A stretch of 64,000 nt of DNA from HGM10766 sp900757295. Lineage in GTDB: Bacteria; Bacillota_I; Bacilli_A; RF39; UBA660. The notes below the pieces were generated by a model. It was not told the DNA's origin, did not search any database, and saw only the letters and a list, made by a program, of their open reading frames with translations. Shown piece after piece: positions 17,643-27,198 of this stretch. The stretch is taken from the NCBI GenBank assembly GCA_025992315.1, contig DAJPHG010000001.1, positions 992,001 through 1,056,000 on the forward strand. The letters run 5' to 3'. Made by a program: the position numbers and the translations under genes. Numbering within the stretch: the stretch's first letter is position 1; every line of letters starts with the position of its first letter.

Positions 17643-18041
17643 CTTTTTTATTACTATAAAATGATATATTATTTCTCCAATTAATAATATTATAGCTGCT
17701 ATATTACCGTATTTTAGATACATTAATTTATTACCTATTTCTTTGATAGCAAATACACTTTGCATAACATCTACAATTAAATAAATAACAATTCCTAATG
17801 AAATAAATACATTCATAAATGTTAAAACTATATTATCTGCATAAAGATTATATAATATTAATACAGCATTAAATATACTAATTATAATTGGCAAATAAAT
17901 TAGAAATGGATATATAGTATCATTATCTTGTAATCTTACAACTACTCTACTGAAATCCACTGCCTTAGGTATATAAGCTATTACATAAATTGAAAGTGCA
18001 ATTAATATAATAGCAACTAATACATTTAAAACTTTTTTCAT
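17622..18041 (-). CDS. Four-helix membrane protein at the end of the Tad operon
   Basis: The 139-residue protein has four hydrophobic helices (about 5-25, 43-63, 70-98, 107-130) and a short basic tail. I do not recognise a family. It lies 18 bases after tadC on the same strand and just before the terminator, so it is probably cotranscribed with the Tad genes and may be an accessory membrane component. No catalytic motif is visible. Confidence 0.55.
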   Translation of the reverse strand: MKKVLNVLVAIILIALSIYVIAYIPKAVDFSRVVVRLQDNDTIYPFLIYLPIIISIFNAVLILYNLYADNIVLTFMNVFISLGIVIYLIVDVMQSVFAIKEIGNKLMYLKYGNIAAIILLIGEIIYHFIVIKKKKEVKA

Positions 18042-18059
18042 AACTAATCCTTTCTATTT

Positions 18060-18755
18060 TTATTTTAACATATTAAGTATAACAGGTGAAAGAATAATTA
18101 ACAACATAATTGGTATAAAAAAGATAACAGAAATAGCACTTATTTTAACTGGCAATTTTGATATCTTAGCTTTAACTTCTAATACTTTATTTTCTCTTAA
18201 ATAATCTATTTGATTATATAAAGAATCAACAATACTGTTACCAAATATATTTGACTGAGTAATATTTAATATGACATTATTGATTGTTTGACTAGGAATT
18301 CTTTCTTTCATATCATTTAAAGCTTCAGTTAAACTTTTCCCTAAATTAACTTCATTTATACATTTTTTAAATTCTCTTGATAAAGAATTATCTATACTAT
18401 CTGCAGTCATTTCTAAAGAAGCTTTTAAATTACGTCCACTTTCTAAAGTAAGGGCTAAAACTTCAAAGAAATATAAGGCTTCATAATCCAGTTTACTAGC
18501 TCTTTGCTTAATTTTATAATCTAAAAATAAATATTCTATACCAAAATAATAAATAATAGTAATAATTGGACCATATATATACCCTTTAGAAGAAAATATT
18601 AATATTATAAAAAATAATGCTAAAGAACTAATAACTCTTTTATTTAATAAATCTATTACATCGTATTTACAATCAACACCTAATAGTTTAACTTTTTTAG
18701 TTATTTTATTTATAGTTTTATCTTGATATATTTTTCTAATCAAATTATTTTTCAT
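18060..18755 (-). CDS. tadC: TadC-like platform protein (T2SSF domain)
   Basis: The 231-residue membrane protein has one T2SSF domain (about 85-215) with the LALTLESGRNLKASLE helix, GKSLTEALNDM, and membrane helices near 45-80 and at the C-terminus. It is the usual partner of TadB in the inner-membrane platform of Tad/Flp pili. It overlaps tadB by 4 bases (ATGA). Confidence 0.8.
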   Translation of the reverse strand: MKNNLIRKIYQDKTINKITKKVKLLGVDCKYDVIDLLNKRVISSLALFFIILIFSSKGYIYGPIITIIYYFGIEYLFLDYKIKQRASKLDYEALYFFEVLALTLESGRNLKASLEMTADSIDNSLSREFKKCINEVNLGKSLTEALNDMKERIPSQTINNVILNITQSNIFGNSIVDSLYNQIDYLRENKVLEVKAKISKLPVKISAISVIFFIPIMLLIILSPVILNMLK

Positions 18756-19762
18756 TCAATATCCACCTTCATTACTTTTTTTATTACTAAAATATACAAT
18801 ATATATAATATTATAATTAATAAAAGTACTATAACCCCTGCTGCTGTAGTATATAAGGGCTTAAAGTATGAACTATTTAATGACAAGATAATTCCAATAA
18901 ATACAATCGGTAAAATTAGCAATAAGCGAAATACAAAAGTTGAAGATGCTGTCATAGATTTTAATTCTTGTTTTAATCTTTTTTTATTGAAAAATGATTT
19001 TTCTATGGAAGCAAATACTTGAACAATATTACCACCTGTTTTATTTAAAAGTGTTAAAGAAGAGGCAATATATTTAGCTTCATCTAATTTTACTCTCTGA
19101 TAGAATCTGGTAAATACTACTTCTAAACTAAGTCCATAGTTAATATCTAGATATATTTTTTTAAATTCATCAGCAATTGGACCATCTAAATCAGTTTTTA
19201 CTAAATCTATAGCTTGCATTATATTTCTTCCAGATTTAAAAGCGTTATTCATAATGATAATAGCTTTTAATAAATCTTCTTCTATTCTTTGACGTTTTTT
19301 TCTAAATTCTAAATTAAGATAAATATCTACAGAAAAATATCCTATTAAAAATGTTATTAGATAACTAACAATACTTATCTTAGTATATTGAAACATTGTA
19401 GTAATGGCATTTAGAAATACTAAGAATAAGCCAAGTAAAAATTTCATAGCTAAATAATCTGAACCACTCTTTTTGTTTCTATCTTCGTAAGAAATATGCT
19501 TATCGTAAGTTAAAGATTTTTGCTTAAAATAATTAATTTTAGTTAATATTATTCCTGTTTTATGGATTAAAGACCATAATAAATTATCTACTCTATCAAA
19601 AAATGAAAGTTCTGTATCATTAATAGATGATAAAGCAAAATTACTGATTCTTTTTTCATATTTTATTGATTTAGAAGTTTTTAATAAATAGATTACAATT
19701 GCACTTAATACTATAATCATAATTATTTGTAAAATAAAGACTTCCCATATTATATCACCCAT
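18752..19762 (-). CDS. tadB: TadB-like platform protein (T2SSF domain)
   Basis: The 336-residue membrane protein has helices near 8-28, 103-145 and 270-330, and a cytoplasmic T2SSF domain (about 160-285) with AFKSGRNIMQAIDLV, YGLSLEVVFTRF and LNKTGGNIVQVFASIE. It lies between tadA (14 bases upstream) and tadC (4-base overlap), the standard Tad gene order. Confidence 0.82.
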   Translation of the reverse strand: MGDIIWEVFILQIIMIIVLSAIVIYLLKTSKSIKYEKRISNFALSSINDTELSFFDRVDNLLWSLIHKTGIILTKINYFKQKSLTYDKHISYEDRNKKSGSDYLAMKFLLGLFLVFLNAITTMFQYTKISIVSYLITFLIGYFSVDIYLNLEFRKKRQRIEEDLLKAIIIMNNAFKSGRNIMQAIDLVKTDLDGPIADEFKKIYLDINYGLSLEVVFTRFYQRVKLDEAKYIASSLTLLNKTGGNIVQVFASIEKSFFNKKRLKQELKSMTASSTFVFRLLLILPIVFIGIILSLNSSYFKPLYTTAAGVIVLLLIIILYILYILVIKKVMKVDIE

Positions 19763-19776
19763 AATGATACTCCTTT

Positions 19777-21177
19777 CTATTCTTTAGTTTTTAAAGTAGG
19801 CATTGCACCTGTTATAAATTCTGAATTAACTTTTTTTACAGTTTTTGTTTTGAATGGTTCAAACATATCATCTACTAAGTTAATACCTCTAGCTTTTATT
19901 TTGTTAAATACTTTAGGCACTTTTTCAATTAAAGCGTATTCACCATCAACTTCACCAGTTTCAGTTATACCATTTTGTTTGAAAACAAATATATCATTTA
20001 ATTTTATTTCATCATCATTAAAGCCATCAACTTCGCAGATACTTGTAATTTTTCTTTTACCATCATTCATTCTATCTATATTAACAACAAGATCTATAGC
20101 ATTATCGATATACTCTCTAACGGCTTTAATTGGTATATCTAATCCTGACATTAAAACTAATGTTTCTAATCTATTTAAAGCATCCATTGGCCCATTAGCA
20201 TGAATAGTTGTTAAAGATCCGTCATGACCAGTATTCATGGCTTGTAACATATCAAAAGCTTCTTTACCTCTTACTTCACCAACTATAATACGATCTGGGC
20301 GCATTCTTAAGGAATTAATAACTAAATCTCTGATAGTTACTTCTCCTCCACTTTCATAATTCATAGTTCTTGTTTCTAAGGAAATAACATGATTTTGCTC
20401 TAATCTTAGTTCAGCTGCATCTTCGATAGTTATAATACGTTCATTATCATTTATAAATCCACTTAATATATTTAGCAAGGTTGTTTTACCACTACCAGTA
20501 CCACCACAAACAATAATATTTAATTTTCCTTTAACAGCTGCATCTAAAAATCGAGCCATCCATGGTGTTAAAGATCCTATTCTAATTAAATCATCAATTG
20601 TAGTCATTGACTCTTTAAATTTACGAATAGTAATAACTGGTCCTTTAGTTGATAAAGGAGGAATAACAGCATTAATTCTAGAGCCATCTAGCAAACGAGA
20701 ATCAACCATAGGATTAGAAGCATCAATTGTTCTTCCCATTGGTTGGATCAATCTTTGAATTGTTCTAATAATATGTTCTTCATTAATAAATGATACACTT
20801 TCATCTTTAATAATTTGACCATCTATTTCAATATAAATTTCTTTAGGACTATTAACCATTATTTCTGTAATATTTTTATCTTCTAATAATTCTGTAATTG
20901 GTCCATAACCATTTATTTCATCATCAATTAAATTAAATAAATGACTTCTTTCTAAATTAGTTAAATCATATCCTTCGATAGTTGAATCTATTTCATCATT
21001 TATAAATTCTTGTAATAATTTATCTTGAGGAATTTCTTTATCAATTAAATTCTCAATAATTTTAGTTCTTAAAGTGTCTAACAATTTTTTATCAGGAAAT
21101 ATTTCATAGTCAGTTAGAGAAACACGGTCATTTTTTTTCTTTTCAATATTAAAAGCTTCTAATAAACTACTTTTCAT
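19777..21177 (-). CDS. tadA: TadA/CpaF secretion ATPase
   Basis: The 466-residue ATPase drives Flp pilus assembly. Motifs: [16 protein letters not shown] (N-terminal domain), [16 protein letters not shown], Walker [10 protein letters not shown] (about 225-233), [11 protein letters not shown], Walker [16 protein letters not shown], and [17 protein letters not shown] (His box). It starts 11 bases inside the end of tadZ with GAAAGGA as ribosome site. Length and motifs are normal for the CpaF family. Confidence 0.92.
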   Translation of the reverse strand: MKSSLLEAFNIEKKKNDRVSLTDYEIFPDKKLLDTLRTKIIENLIDKEIPQDKLLQEFINDEIDSTIEGYDLTNLERSHLFNLIDDEINGYGPITELLEDKNITEIMVNSPKEIYIEIDGQIIKDESVSFINEEHIIRTIQRLIQPMGRTIDASNPMVDSRLLDGSRINAVIPPLSTKGPVITIRKFKESMTTIDDLIRIGSLTPWMARFLDAAVKGKLNIIVCGGTGSGKTTLLNILSGFINDNERIITIEDAAELRLEQNHVISLETRTMNYESGGEVTIRDLVINSLRMRPDRIIVGEVRGKEAFDMLQAMNTGHDGSLTTIHANGPMDALNRLETLVLMSGLDIPIKAVREYIDNAIDLVVNIDRMNDGKRKITSICEVDGFNDDEIKLNDIFVFKQNGITETGEVDGEYALIEKVPKVFNKIKARGINLVDDMFEPFKTKTVKKVNSEFITGAMPTLKTKE

Positions 21178-21952
21178 CTTTTATTTCCTTTCTTTCTTTT
21201 TCTTCATAAAAATCTGTAGCAATAGTAACTAATGTAGTATAATCTTTAGCAAAGTTGCTCTCTATTTTTTTAGCTAAAGTTAGTATTTTTCCTTCGATTA
21301 CATAATCATCAATATTTTTTATATAAAATTTATTAGATAAAGTATAATCAATATTTGATTTTAAAATATTCTTGATATCATATAGCGAAAAATAATTTTT
21401 AAATGGATCTCTACTATTATTTAATAATATTTTATAATTATCTATATTTAAATCTCTAAAAATGCTTAATAATGATTTCATATTTTTTAAATCATAAGGA
21501 TCGTTAGTGACCATAAATAATATATTAGTTACTTTTTCTAGTACTGTTAAATTAATTTCATTTATAATATGGCTAGTATCTATTATTACAATATCATAAG
21601 CAAATAAAGCTTTATCTAAGATAACATCTAAATATTTAGCATCAATTTTACTTGCTTGTCTAGGATCTTTAGGACTAGCTAAGAAATCAATATTATCATC
21701 ATATTTTGTAACATATTCCGCTAAAGAATTATAGCGATTATTATTCATATCATCTATCATATTATATATGCTTTTATCTGGTACTTTATTTAATGCAACA
21801 GCAATAGAACCACCAGATAAATCTAAATCTATTATTAATACTTTTTTATTTAATTTTTCATAAGTACCAGCTAAATTTAACACTGTTGTAGTTTTTCCTA
21901 CACCGCCCTTGGCAGAGAAAACACAAAATGATTTTCCTTTTTTTATAGCCAT
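21167..21952 (-). CDS. tadZ: TadZ/CpaE-like MinD-family ATPase
   Basis: The 261-residue ParA/MinD-type protein starts directly with the deviant Walker A FSAKGGVGKTTTVLN, then DLDLSGGSIAVALN and IIDTSHIINE. The receiver-like N-terminal domain found in many TadZ/CpaE proteins is absent. It probably places the Tad machine at the pole or on the membrane. It is coupled to tadA (11-base overlap) and lies 16 bases after the minor pilin gene. Confidence 0.82.
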   Translation of the reverse strand: MAIKKGKSFCVFSAKGGVGKTTTVLNLAGTYEKLNKKVLIIDLDLSGGSIAVALNKVPDKSIYNMIDDMNNNRYNSLAEYVTKYDDNIDFLASPKDPRQASKIDAKYLDVILDKALFAYDIVIIDTSHIINEINLTVLEKVTNILFMVTNDPYDLKNMKSLLSIFRDLNIDNYKILLNNSRDPFKNYFSLYDIKNILKSNIDYTLSNKFYIKNIDDYVIEGKILTLAKKIESNFAKDYTTLVTIATDFYEEKERKEIKDEK

Positions 21953-21968
21953 AATTTTCCCTCTATTC

Positions 21969-22343
21969 TTATTCTTTTTGATATTCTATTTTTTCATTTA
22001 TTTTCTTTCCTATTAAGGTTGTTTTTATTAGATATTTTTTTATTCCTACTAATTTTCCAAATATACTTTCAACTTCATAACTTGCAGAAACCTTAATTTT
22101 ATCTTCTTCTTTTTTTATTGCTACTTTTTGGAGTTTTATATCATTTTTTTGATATAGCTGTTTTATTTGATTAGTACTATAATCTTTTTTATACAATTCC
22201 TTAATTACAATTTTAGTAGTATCATTTAATTTTATCTTTTCACTTTGAATATATCCTAAGTCTATAACATAAGAAGCTAACATCAAAATAAAAGGAATAA
22301 ATACGATAAAAAATACTAATGTCTGTCCTTTTTTATTCATCAT
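21969..22343 (-). CDS. TadE/TadG-like minor pilin
   Basis: The 124-residue protein begins MMNKKGQTLVFFIVFIPFIL, the short basic leader and hydrophobic helix of TadE/TadG-type pseudopilins, with a small beta-rich outer domain. The Glu at mature position 5, present in the companion, is replaced by Phe (GQTLVFF). It overlaps the preceding TadE gene by 11 bases. Its role would be in initiation or capping of the Flp fibre. Confidence 0.75.
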   Translation of the reverse strand: MMNKKGQTLVFFIVFIPFILMLASYVIDLGYIQSEKIKLNDTTKIVIKELYKKDYSTNQIKQLYQKNDIKLQKVAIKKEEDKIKVSASYEVESIFGKLVGIKKYLIKTTLIGKKINEKIEYQKE

Positions 22344-22677
22344 AATATATTACTCTTTTTACTTCTATGTCTTTTTTAAATATTAAATTTAATCCAGGAG
22401 TTGTAATGTTAGGTTTCTTTTTTATAGCAAATTCAATATAATCATTATTTTCATTTTTTAGTTCCAGTTTATATGCAAGATCTGATTTAGTTATGTATTC
22501 TTTGATATCATCATATTTTTTACCATTTTCATACATTTGAACCGCATCATTTAACTTACTTTGCATTGCACTTTTATCATAAAGCATTTTTCCAATGTCA
22601 ATAATAGCTAATATCATAAATATAAAAACTGGTAAGATAATTATAAATTCAACTAATGCCTGCCCCTTTTTATTCAT
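22333..22677 (-). CDS. tadE: TadE-like minor pilin
   Basis: The 114-residue protein starts MNKKGQALVEFIIILPVFIF, the TadE signature with a Gly before the cleavage site and Glu at mature position 5. A small domain with KDIEVKRVIYYDE at the end follows. The start at 22675-22677 is chosen because GGGGTGA lies 6 bases upstream; longer in-frame starts would place extra hydrophobic residues before the leader. It is cotranscribed with flp and the second minor pilin. Confidence 0.8.
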   Translation of the reverse strand: MNKKGQALVEFIIILPVFIFMILAIIDIGKMLYDKSAMQSKLNDAVQMYENGKKYDDIKEYITKSDLAYKLELKNENNDYIEFAIKKKPNITTPGLNLIFKKDIEVKRVIYYDE

Positions 22678-22737
22678 TATCTTCACCCCTATTATCTTCA
22701 ATATTATAACAATTTTTAAGATTAAGCACAAGGTGTA

Positions 22738-22959
22738 TTATTCATTTAAAAGGTCATCTTCACTTTCTTCTGCCTGACATTTTCCTTCACCAGGTTTATC
22801 TCCTTTTACATATTTTTCATCAACCAAAGAACATGACGTTTTTGTTATAGAATCTTTTAAATATCCACTAAAATAATTAACTAATGTAATAGCAATAACG
22901 CTAATGATAGCAATTATTAAAACATATTCTACTAAAGCTTGACCTTTATTATTTTTCAT
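22738..22959 (-). CDS. flp: Flp-type major pilin
   Basis: The 73-residue pilin precursor begins MKNNKGQALVEYVLIIAIIS, the exact Flp signature (Gly before cleavage, Glu-Tyr at mature positions 5-6, single hydrophobic helix). After the helix comes an unusual tail of about 30 residues with two cysteines (TSCSLVDE and EGKCQAEE) and an acidic end. The cysteines could form a disulfide, which is not usual for Flp pilins. The order flp, tadE, tadE-like, tadZ, tadA, tadB, tadC is canonical. Confidence 0.88.
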   Translation of the reverse strand: MKNNKGQALVEYVLIIAIISVIAITLVNYFSGYLKDSITKTSCSLVDEKYVKGDKPGEGKCQAEESEDDLLNE

Positions 22960-22972
22960 CTTTTCACCTCAT

Positions 22973-23401
22973 TTAGTAAATACACTTTACTTTCCTGCTT
23001 TTTGTATTAATTTGACAAGTAATATCATTATTTTTCTTGTTAGAATTTATCTTTTTAGTAAATATATTCAAAGTTAAATTATTTTTTTCTTCGCTAATTT
23101 CATAATCTAATAATGTATTTTTACTTGATGTCACATTATAAAAATAATCTGATATAGTCACATTTGCTTCTTTTGCACTTTTACTTTTAATATTTATATA
23201 TGGAAGTCTGGCAACATCATTTTCTATATTTAAATAATCTTTAGTAAATATATAATCTTCATTACTAAACTCTTTGGTATTATATATTCTTTGTAAAAAT
23301 ATATTAGCAATTAAAAATATTAGAAAAAAAATCATAACTACTATTATTCTTAACTTATTTTCATTAAGAAATGTTTTTATTACTTGAAATTTGCTTTTCA
23401 C
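22973..23401 (-). CDS. Membrane-anchored protein at the head of the Tad operon
   Basis: The 142-residue protein has a basic N-terminus, one membrane helix (about 18-38) and an extracytoplasmic beta-rich domain of about 100 residues with Cys residues near the end (ITCQIN, VKCIY). I do not recognise the family. It uses GTG as start with GAGGTG 6 bases upstream. It precedes flp by 13 bases and is probably an accessory assembly protein of the Tad pilus. Confidence 0.6.
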   Translation of the reverse strand: MKSKFQVIKTFLNENKLRIIVVMIFFLIFLIANIFLQRIYNTKEFSNEDYIFTKDYLNIENDVARLPYINIKSKSAKEANVTISDYFYNVTSSKNTLLDYEISEEKNNLTLNIFTKKINSNKKNNDITCQINTKSRKVKCIY

Positions 23402-23461
23402 AATTTACACCTCTAATATTATATATTAATTATAATAGATAAAATAAAATTGTGCAATTAA

Positions 23462-23496
23462 AAAGAAAGAATTAACTTTCATTGTAAATTCTTTCT
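23462..23496 (-). terminator. Terminator of the cvpA-trx operon
   Basis: The stem AGAAAGAATT (23464-23473) pairs with AATTCTTTCT (23487-23496), and a T-run follows on the minus strand. It overlaps the thioredoxin stop. Confidence 0.55.
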
Positions 23497-23765
23497 ATTT
23501 CTTCTTTAGCAATAAACCCAATATTTTTATTAACCTCTTGGCCTTCTTTAAAAATTATTAATGTAGGTATACTCATAACACCATATTCCTTGGCAATTTC
23601 TGGATGTTCATCAACATTTACTTTTAAGATATTTAAATCTTCTAACTCTAATAAAACCTCTCCTAACATTTTACAAGGTCCGCACCAATCAGCATAGAAA
23701 TCAACTAACACTTTTCCATCTTTTATTTCTTCATTAAAATTATTTTTTTCTAAATATTTAATCAT
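23472..23765 (-). CDS. trxA: Thioredoxin
   Basis: The 97-residue thioredoxin-fold protein has the redox site ADWCGPCK, the cis-Pro segment SIPTLIIFKEG and an IGFIAKEEI end. It is a cytoplasmic dithiol reductant. The ATG at 23763-23765 is preferred because AGGAGG lies 6 bases upstream; the earlier in-frame ATG overlaps that site. It overlaps the CvpA gene by 8 bases. The N-terminus is short, but the core is complete. Confidence 0.88.
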   Translation of the reverse strand: MIKYLEKNNFNEEIKDGKVLVDFYADWCGPCKMLGEVLLELEDLNILKVNVDEHPEIAKEYGVMSIPTLIIFKEGQEVNKNIGFIAKEEIERIYNES

Positions 23766-24486
23766 TATTTTCCTCCTCATATTTTTCTATTAGACTATTA
23801 ACATTATTTATATCAATTTTATTTTGATCAACCAGTATTTTAACGGTATCTGGTGTAACTATTTTTTTCTTTAATAGTATTTCCATTGCTTTATAATTAT
23901 ATTCTTTTTTATTAGTTATATTTTCATAGTTATCTTTTAAATCATATATTTCAGTAATTGATTCATAAGAATCTTTAGCAAAGCTAGAAAGTAATGGAGT
24001 ATGATTTAAAATAGGAGCATTAAAATTACTATTTTGAGTTATTTCTATAGAAAAGCTAAATAAAGATAAAACAAATAAAATAACAAATGCATAAATATAA
24101 CCTTCTAAAGCTCCAAATATAAATCCTAAAATTTTTGATGGAATTCCTAGAATTATTGTAGCATTTAAAATGTTTTCTAAAATACCAGTAAAATGAATAA
24201 TAATTTTTAAAATTATTTGTAATAAACTAAATACTATTAAAAAAGAAACAGCTTCATATATTAATATATTTAAAACACTAACTCCCTTAAAAAAACTACC
24301 AAAATCAATAAATGGGCAATGAGTAATTAAAAAATTAGCTAAAGGATTTTTTAATAAATAAGATAATATTACTACTAAAATAATTCCTAAAAAACTAACT
24401 GAGCTTTTAATAGCACCTTTTTTTAAGCCAACTACTGCTCCTCCTAGTATTAAAAATATAACAACAACATCTAATATATTAATCAT
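23758..24486 (-). CDS. CvpA-family membrane protein
   Basis: The 242-residue protein has four or five membrane helices in its first 165 residues, starting INILDVVVIFLILGGAVVG, with the family's KKG turn (GLKKGAIKS). A hydrophilic C-terminal tail follows. CvpA proteins are linked to colicin V production in E. coli and to envelope homeostasis elsewhere. It is divergent to rnhC and in operon with thioredoxin. The neighbourhood of rnhC and cvpA also occurs in Bacillus. Confidence 0.8.
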   Translation of the reverse strand: MINILDVVVIFLILGGAVVGLKKGAIKSSVSFLGIILVVILSYLLKNPLANFLITHCPFIDFGSFFKGVSVLNILIYEAVSFLIVFSLLQIILKIIIHFTGILENILNATIILGIPSKILGFIFGALEGYIYAFVILFVLSLFSFSIEITQNSNFNAPILNHTPLLSSFAKDSYESITEIYDLKDNYENITNKKEYNYKAMEILLKKKIVTPDTVKILVDQNKIDINNVNSLIEKYEEENND

Positions 24487-24572
24487 TATTATTCCTCCAT
24501 AAACTGATTATAATATAATTATAATGAAATTAAAAGAAATACATGTTAAAATATTTATTGCGAGGTGGATTT

Positions 24573-25505
24573 ATGACTATTGTATTTAAAGTTAGTGACA
24601 ATATAAAAGAAAAAATGATTAAGTATTATGAGAATTTAAAAAGGCCTACTACTCCTCCATACGCAGTTTTCCAAGCTCAAGAAGAAGATACTATAATAAC
24701 TTTATATAATTCAGGAAAAGCTATGTTTCAAGGAGTGTCTGCTGATATAGATGCTAATATATGGATTGATCAAGAAAAGCATTTAAATAATCGAATTATT
24801 GATATAAATCCTAAAAAAGAAGAGAAAAAAGAACAAAAGTTAAATTTTATTAACTGCTCTTCTATTGGATCTGATGAAGTTGGTACGGGAGACTTTTTTG
24901 GTCCTATTGTTGTTACTGCTACTTTTGTTAGTAAAGAAAATATTAATTATTTAATGGACTTAGGTGTTAGAGATTCTAAAAAGATAACTGATGATAAGAT
25001 TTTAAAAATTGGTAAAGAAATAATTAAAAATATTCCTCATGTTACTTTTATATTAGATAATCCTTCTTTTAATAAATTTACTAAAATGGGTTATAACATG
25101 AATAAAATAAAAGCTATTTTACACAATAAGGTTTTAGTAGAAATGATAAAAAAAGAACAAGGCAATTATGAAAAAATTGTTGTTGATCAATTTGTATACC
25201 CTAAGAAATATTATGAACATATTAATGATGCTAAAGAAAAAGCAACTAATATAACTTTTATGACTCATGCTGAAGATCAATGTTTAAGTGTTGCTGCGGC
25301 ATCGATTATATCTAGATATACTTTTCTAGTTCAAATGAAAAAATTAGGTGATGAATTAAATATGGTAATTCCTAAAGGTGCTGGAGAAAAAGCAGATGAA
25401 ATTGGTCTAAAAATTGCGCAAGACAAAGGTTTTGACTACTTAAATACTATAGCTAAAATTAACTTTAAAAATATTGATAAAATCAAAGCAATGGCTAATA
25501 AATAG
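24573..25505 (+). CDS. rnhC: Ribonuclease HIII
   Basis: The 310-residue enzyme cleaves RNA in RNA-DNA hybrids. It has an N-terminal TBP-like substrate-binding domain (about 1-85, containing GKAMFQGVSA) and an RNase HII-like catalytic domain starting GSDEVGTGDFFGP (Asp, Glu, Gly signature); the later KATNITFMTHAEDQCLSVAAASI contains the remaining acidic residues. The ATG at 24573 fits GAGGTGG 6 bases upstream. Length matches the Bacillus enzyme (about 313). Confidence 0.92.
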   Translation: MTIVFKVSDNIKEKMIKYYENLKRPTTPPYAVFQAQEEDTIITLYNSGKAMFQGVSADIDANIWIDQEKHLNNRIIDINPKKEEKKEQKLNFINCSSIGSDEVGTGDFFGPIVVTATFVSKENINYLMDLGVRDSKKITDDKILKIGKEIIKNIPHVTFILDNPSFNKFTKMGYNMNKIKAILHNKVLVEMIKKEQGNYEKIVVDQFVYPKKYYEHINDAKEKATNITFMTHAEDQCLSVAAASIISRYTFLVQMKKLGDELNMVIPKGAGEKADEIGLKIAQDKGFDYLNTIAKINFKNIDKIKAMANK

Positions 25506-25599
25506 TTGTTGCTTTTTTCCAAATTTTTCTTGTTGTTTTCCTATAATTAATTTTATATAATTGTTTTAGACAAACAAATGTACTATAGGGAGTGATCTA

Positions 25600-26847
25600 A
25601 TGAGCCGAAATATTTTATGTATTGATTTAAAAAGCTTTTTCGCTTCATGTGAATGCGTAGAAAGAAAATTAAATCCATTTTCTTATCCTTTAGTAGTTGC
25701 AAATAAAAAGCAAGGAAATGGAGCAATAACGTTAGCAGTTACTCCTTACTTAAAAAGTAAAGGCGTCAAATCACGTGGTAGATTATATGAAATACCAAAA
25801 CATATAAAATATGAAATAGCTTCTCCAAGAATGAGTTTATATATAAAAAAAAGCAAAGAAGTAATTAGTATTTATTTAGATTTTGTATCTCAAGATGATC
25901 TTCATGTTTATTCAATTGATGAAGCTTTTTTAGACGTTACTGATTATTTGAAATTGTATAAAATGACTGATTATGAACTAGCTTTAAAAATATTAAATAC
26001 TGTTTATAAACAAACTGGCTTAACCGCAACTTGTGGTATAGGTCCAAACATGTTATTGGCAAAAATTGCTATGGATGTTGAGGCTAAACACGTTAAAAAT
26101 AATATTGCTAAATGGACTTACGATGATATTAAAGACAAATTATGGCCTATTACACCTTTATCAAAAGTTTGGGGAATTGGTCTTAGAATGGAAAAAAGAC
26201 TAAATAATTTAAACATATATTCAATTTATGATCTTGCCCACTACCCTAAGGAAAAATTAAAAGCTAAATTTGGAGTGATTGGATTAGATTTATATAACCA
26301 TGCTAATGGAATAGATAATAGTAAAATACAAGATTTTAAAGAAGTAAAAAAAGAAAAATCAATTAGTCATTCTCAAGTATTATTTAAAAATTATAACGGT
26401 TCTAATATAAAATTAATAATTGAAGAAATGACTGATATTTTAACAAGAAGATTACGTGAAAACAAAAAACAAACTAGTTGTATTGGCCTTGGAATAACAT
26501 ATTCTAAAGAATATAATTCTGGATTTTACCATACTACTAAATTAGATATCAAAACTGATGATACTGATATAATATTAAACACATTTTTCCTATTATTTGA
26601 TAAATATTATAATAACCTGCCAATCAGGAAAGTTACTTTATGCTTGTCTAGTCTTAGTAAGAAAGATAACGTTCAGTTAAATCTTTTTGAAAATATTAAT
26701 GATCTTAATAAAAAAGATAGTATTAATAGTTCTATTGATTCAATAAAAAATAAATTTGGGAAAAACAGTTTAGTAAAAGCTACTGCCTTATTAGAAGATT
26801 CTACAGCTTTAGAAAGAAATAAAAAGATTGGAGGCCATAACGCATGA
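25600..26847 (+). CDS. Y-family DNA polymerase of the UvrX/UmuC type
   Basis: The 415-residue translesion polymerase has ILCIDLKSFFASCE (first catalytic Asp), YSIDEAFLDVTDYL (Asp-Glu of the palm), GIGPNMLLAKIAMD, and the helix-hairpin-helix VWGIGLRMEKRL. A QLNLF motif at about residues 359-363 fits a sliding-clamp binding peptide. It overlaps the YolD-like gene by 4 bases. Pairs of this kind are typical of plasmids, prophages and integrated elements in Bacilli, such as uvrX-yolD of SPbeta, rather than of the housekeeping dinB locus. Confidence 0.88.
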   Translation: MSRNILCIDLKSFFASCECVERKLNPFSYPLVVANKKQGNGAITLAVTPYLKSKGVKSRGRLYEIPKHIKYEIASPRMSLYIKKSKEVISIYLDFVSQDDLHVYSIDEAFLDVTDYLKLYKMTDYELALKILNTVYKQTGLTATCGIGPNMLLAKIAMDVEAKHVKNNIAKWTYDDIKDKLWPITPLSKVWGIGLRMEKRLNNLNIYSIYDLAHYPKEKLKAKFGVIGLDLYNHANGIDNSKIQDFKEVKKEKSISHSQVLFKNYNGSNIKLIIEEMTDILTRRLRENKKQTSCIGLGITYSKEYNSGFYHTTKLDIKTDDTDIILNTFFLLFDKYYNNLPIRKVTLCLSSLSKKDNVQLNLFENINDLNKKDSINSSIDSIKNKFGKNSLVKATALLEDSTALERNKKIGGHNA

Positions 26848-27158
26848 TAAATAGAGATATTATTAAATGGCAGCCATTTGATTCTTTAGTTTCATCTCAA
26901 AAAATGATAAATTCGATCGTTAATGAAAAGGCAAAAATAAATAAGCCTATTTTGTCTAGCGATCAGCTAAATCAATTAAATGATCTTATAATAGAATATT
27001 TTTACGAGCAAATAAATATCATTATCAAATATTATAAGAATAATAATATCTATAAAACTGCAGGAATAATTATTGATTTAAACCAGAGCAATAAAACGAT
27101 AACTTTAAATACTAATGTAAAATTGCATATTTCACAAATTTTGCAAATTAGTACTTGA
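26844..27158 (+). CDS. YolD-like protein
   Basis: The 104-residue protein has the family's WQPFDSLVSS near residue 10, a helical middle and a beta-rich end with IIIDLNQSNKTITLN. YolD-like proteins are encoded directly downstream of UvrX-type polymerases in Bacilli and are thought to regulate or assist them. The 4-base ATGA overlap shows translational coupling. Confidence 0.82.
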   Translation: MINRDIIKWQPFDSLVSSQKMINSIVNEKAKINKPILSSDQLNQLNDLIIEYFYEQINIIIKYYKNNNIYKTAGIIIDLNQSNKTITLNTNVKLHISQILQIST

Positions 27159-27198
27159 TTTTATCTTATATATTTGATAAGATTAATTTGTTCCGTTT

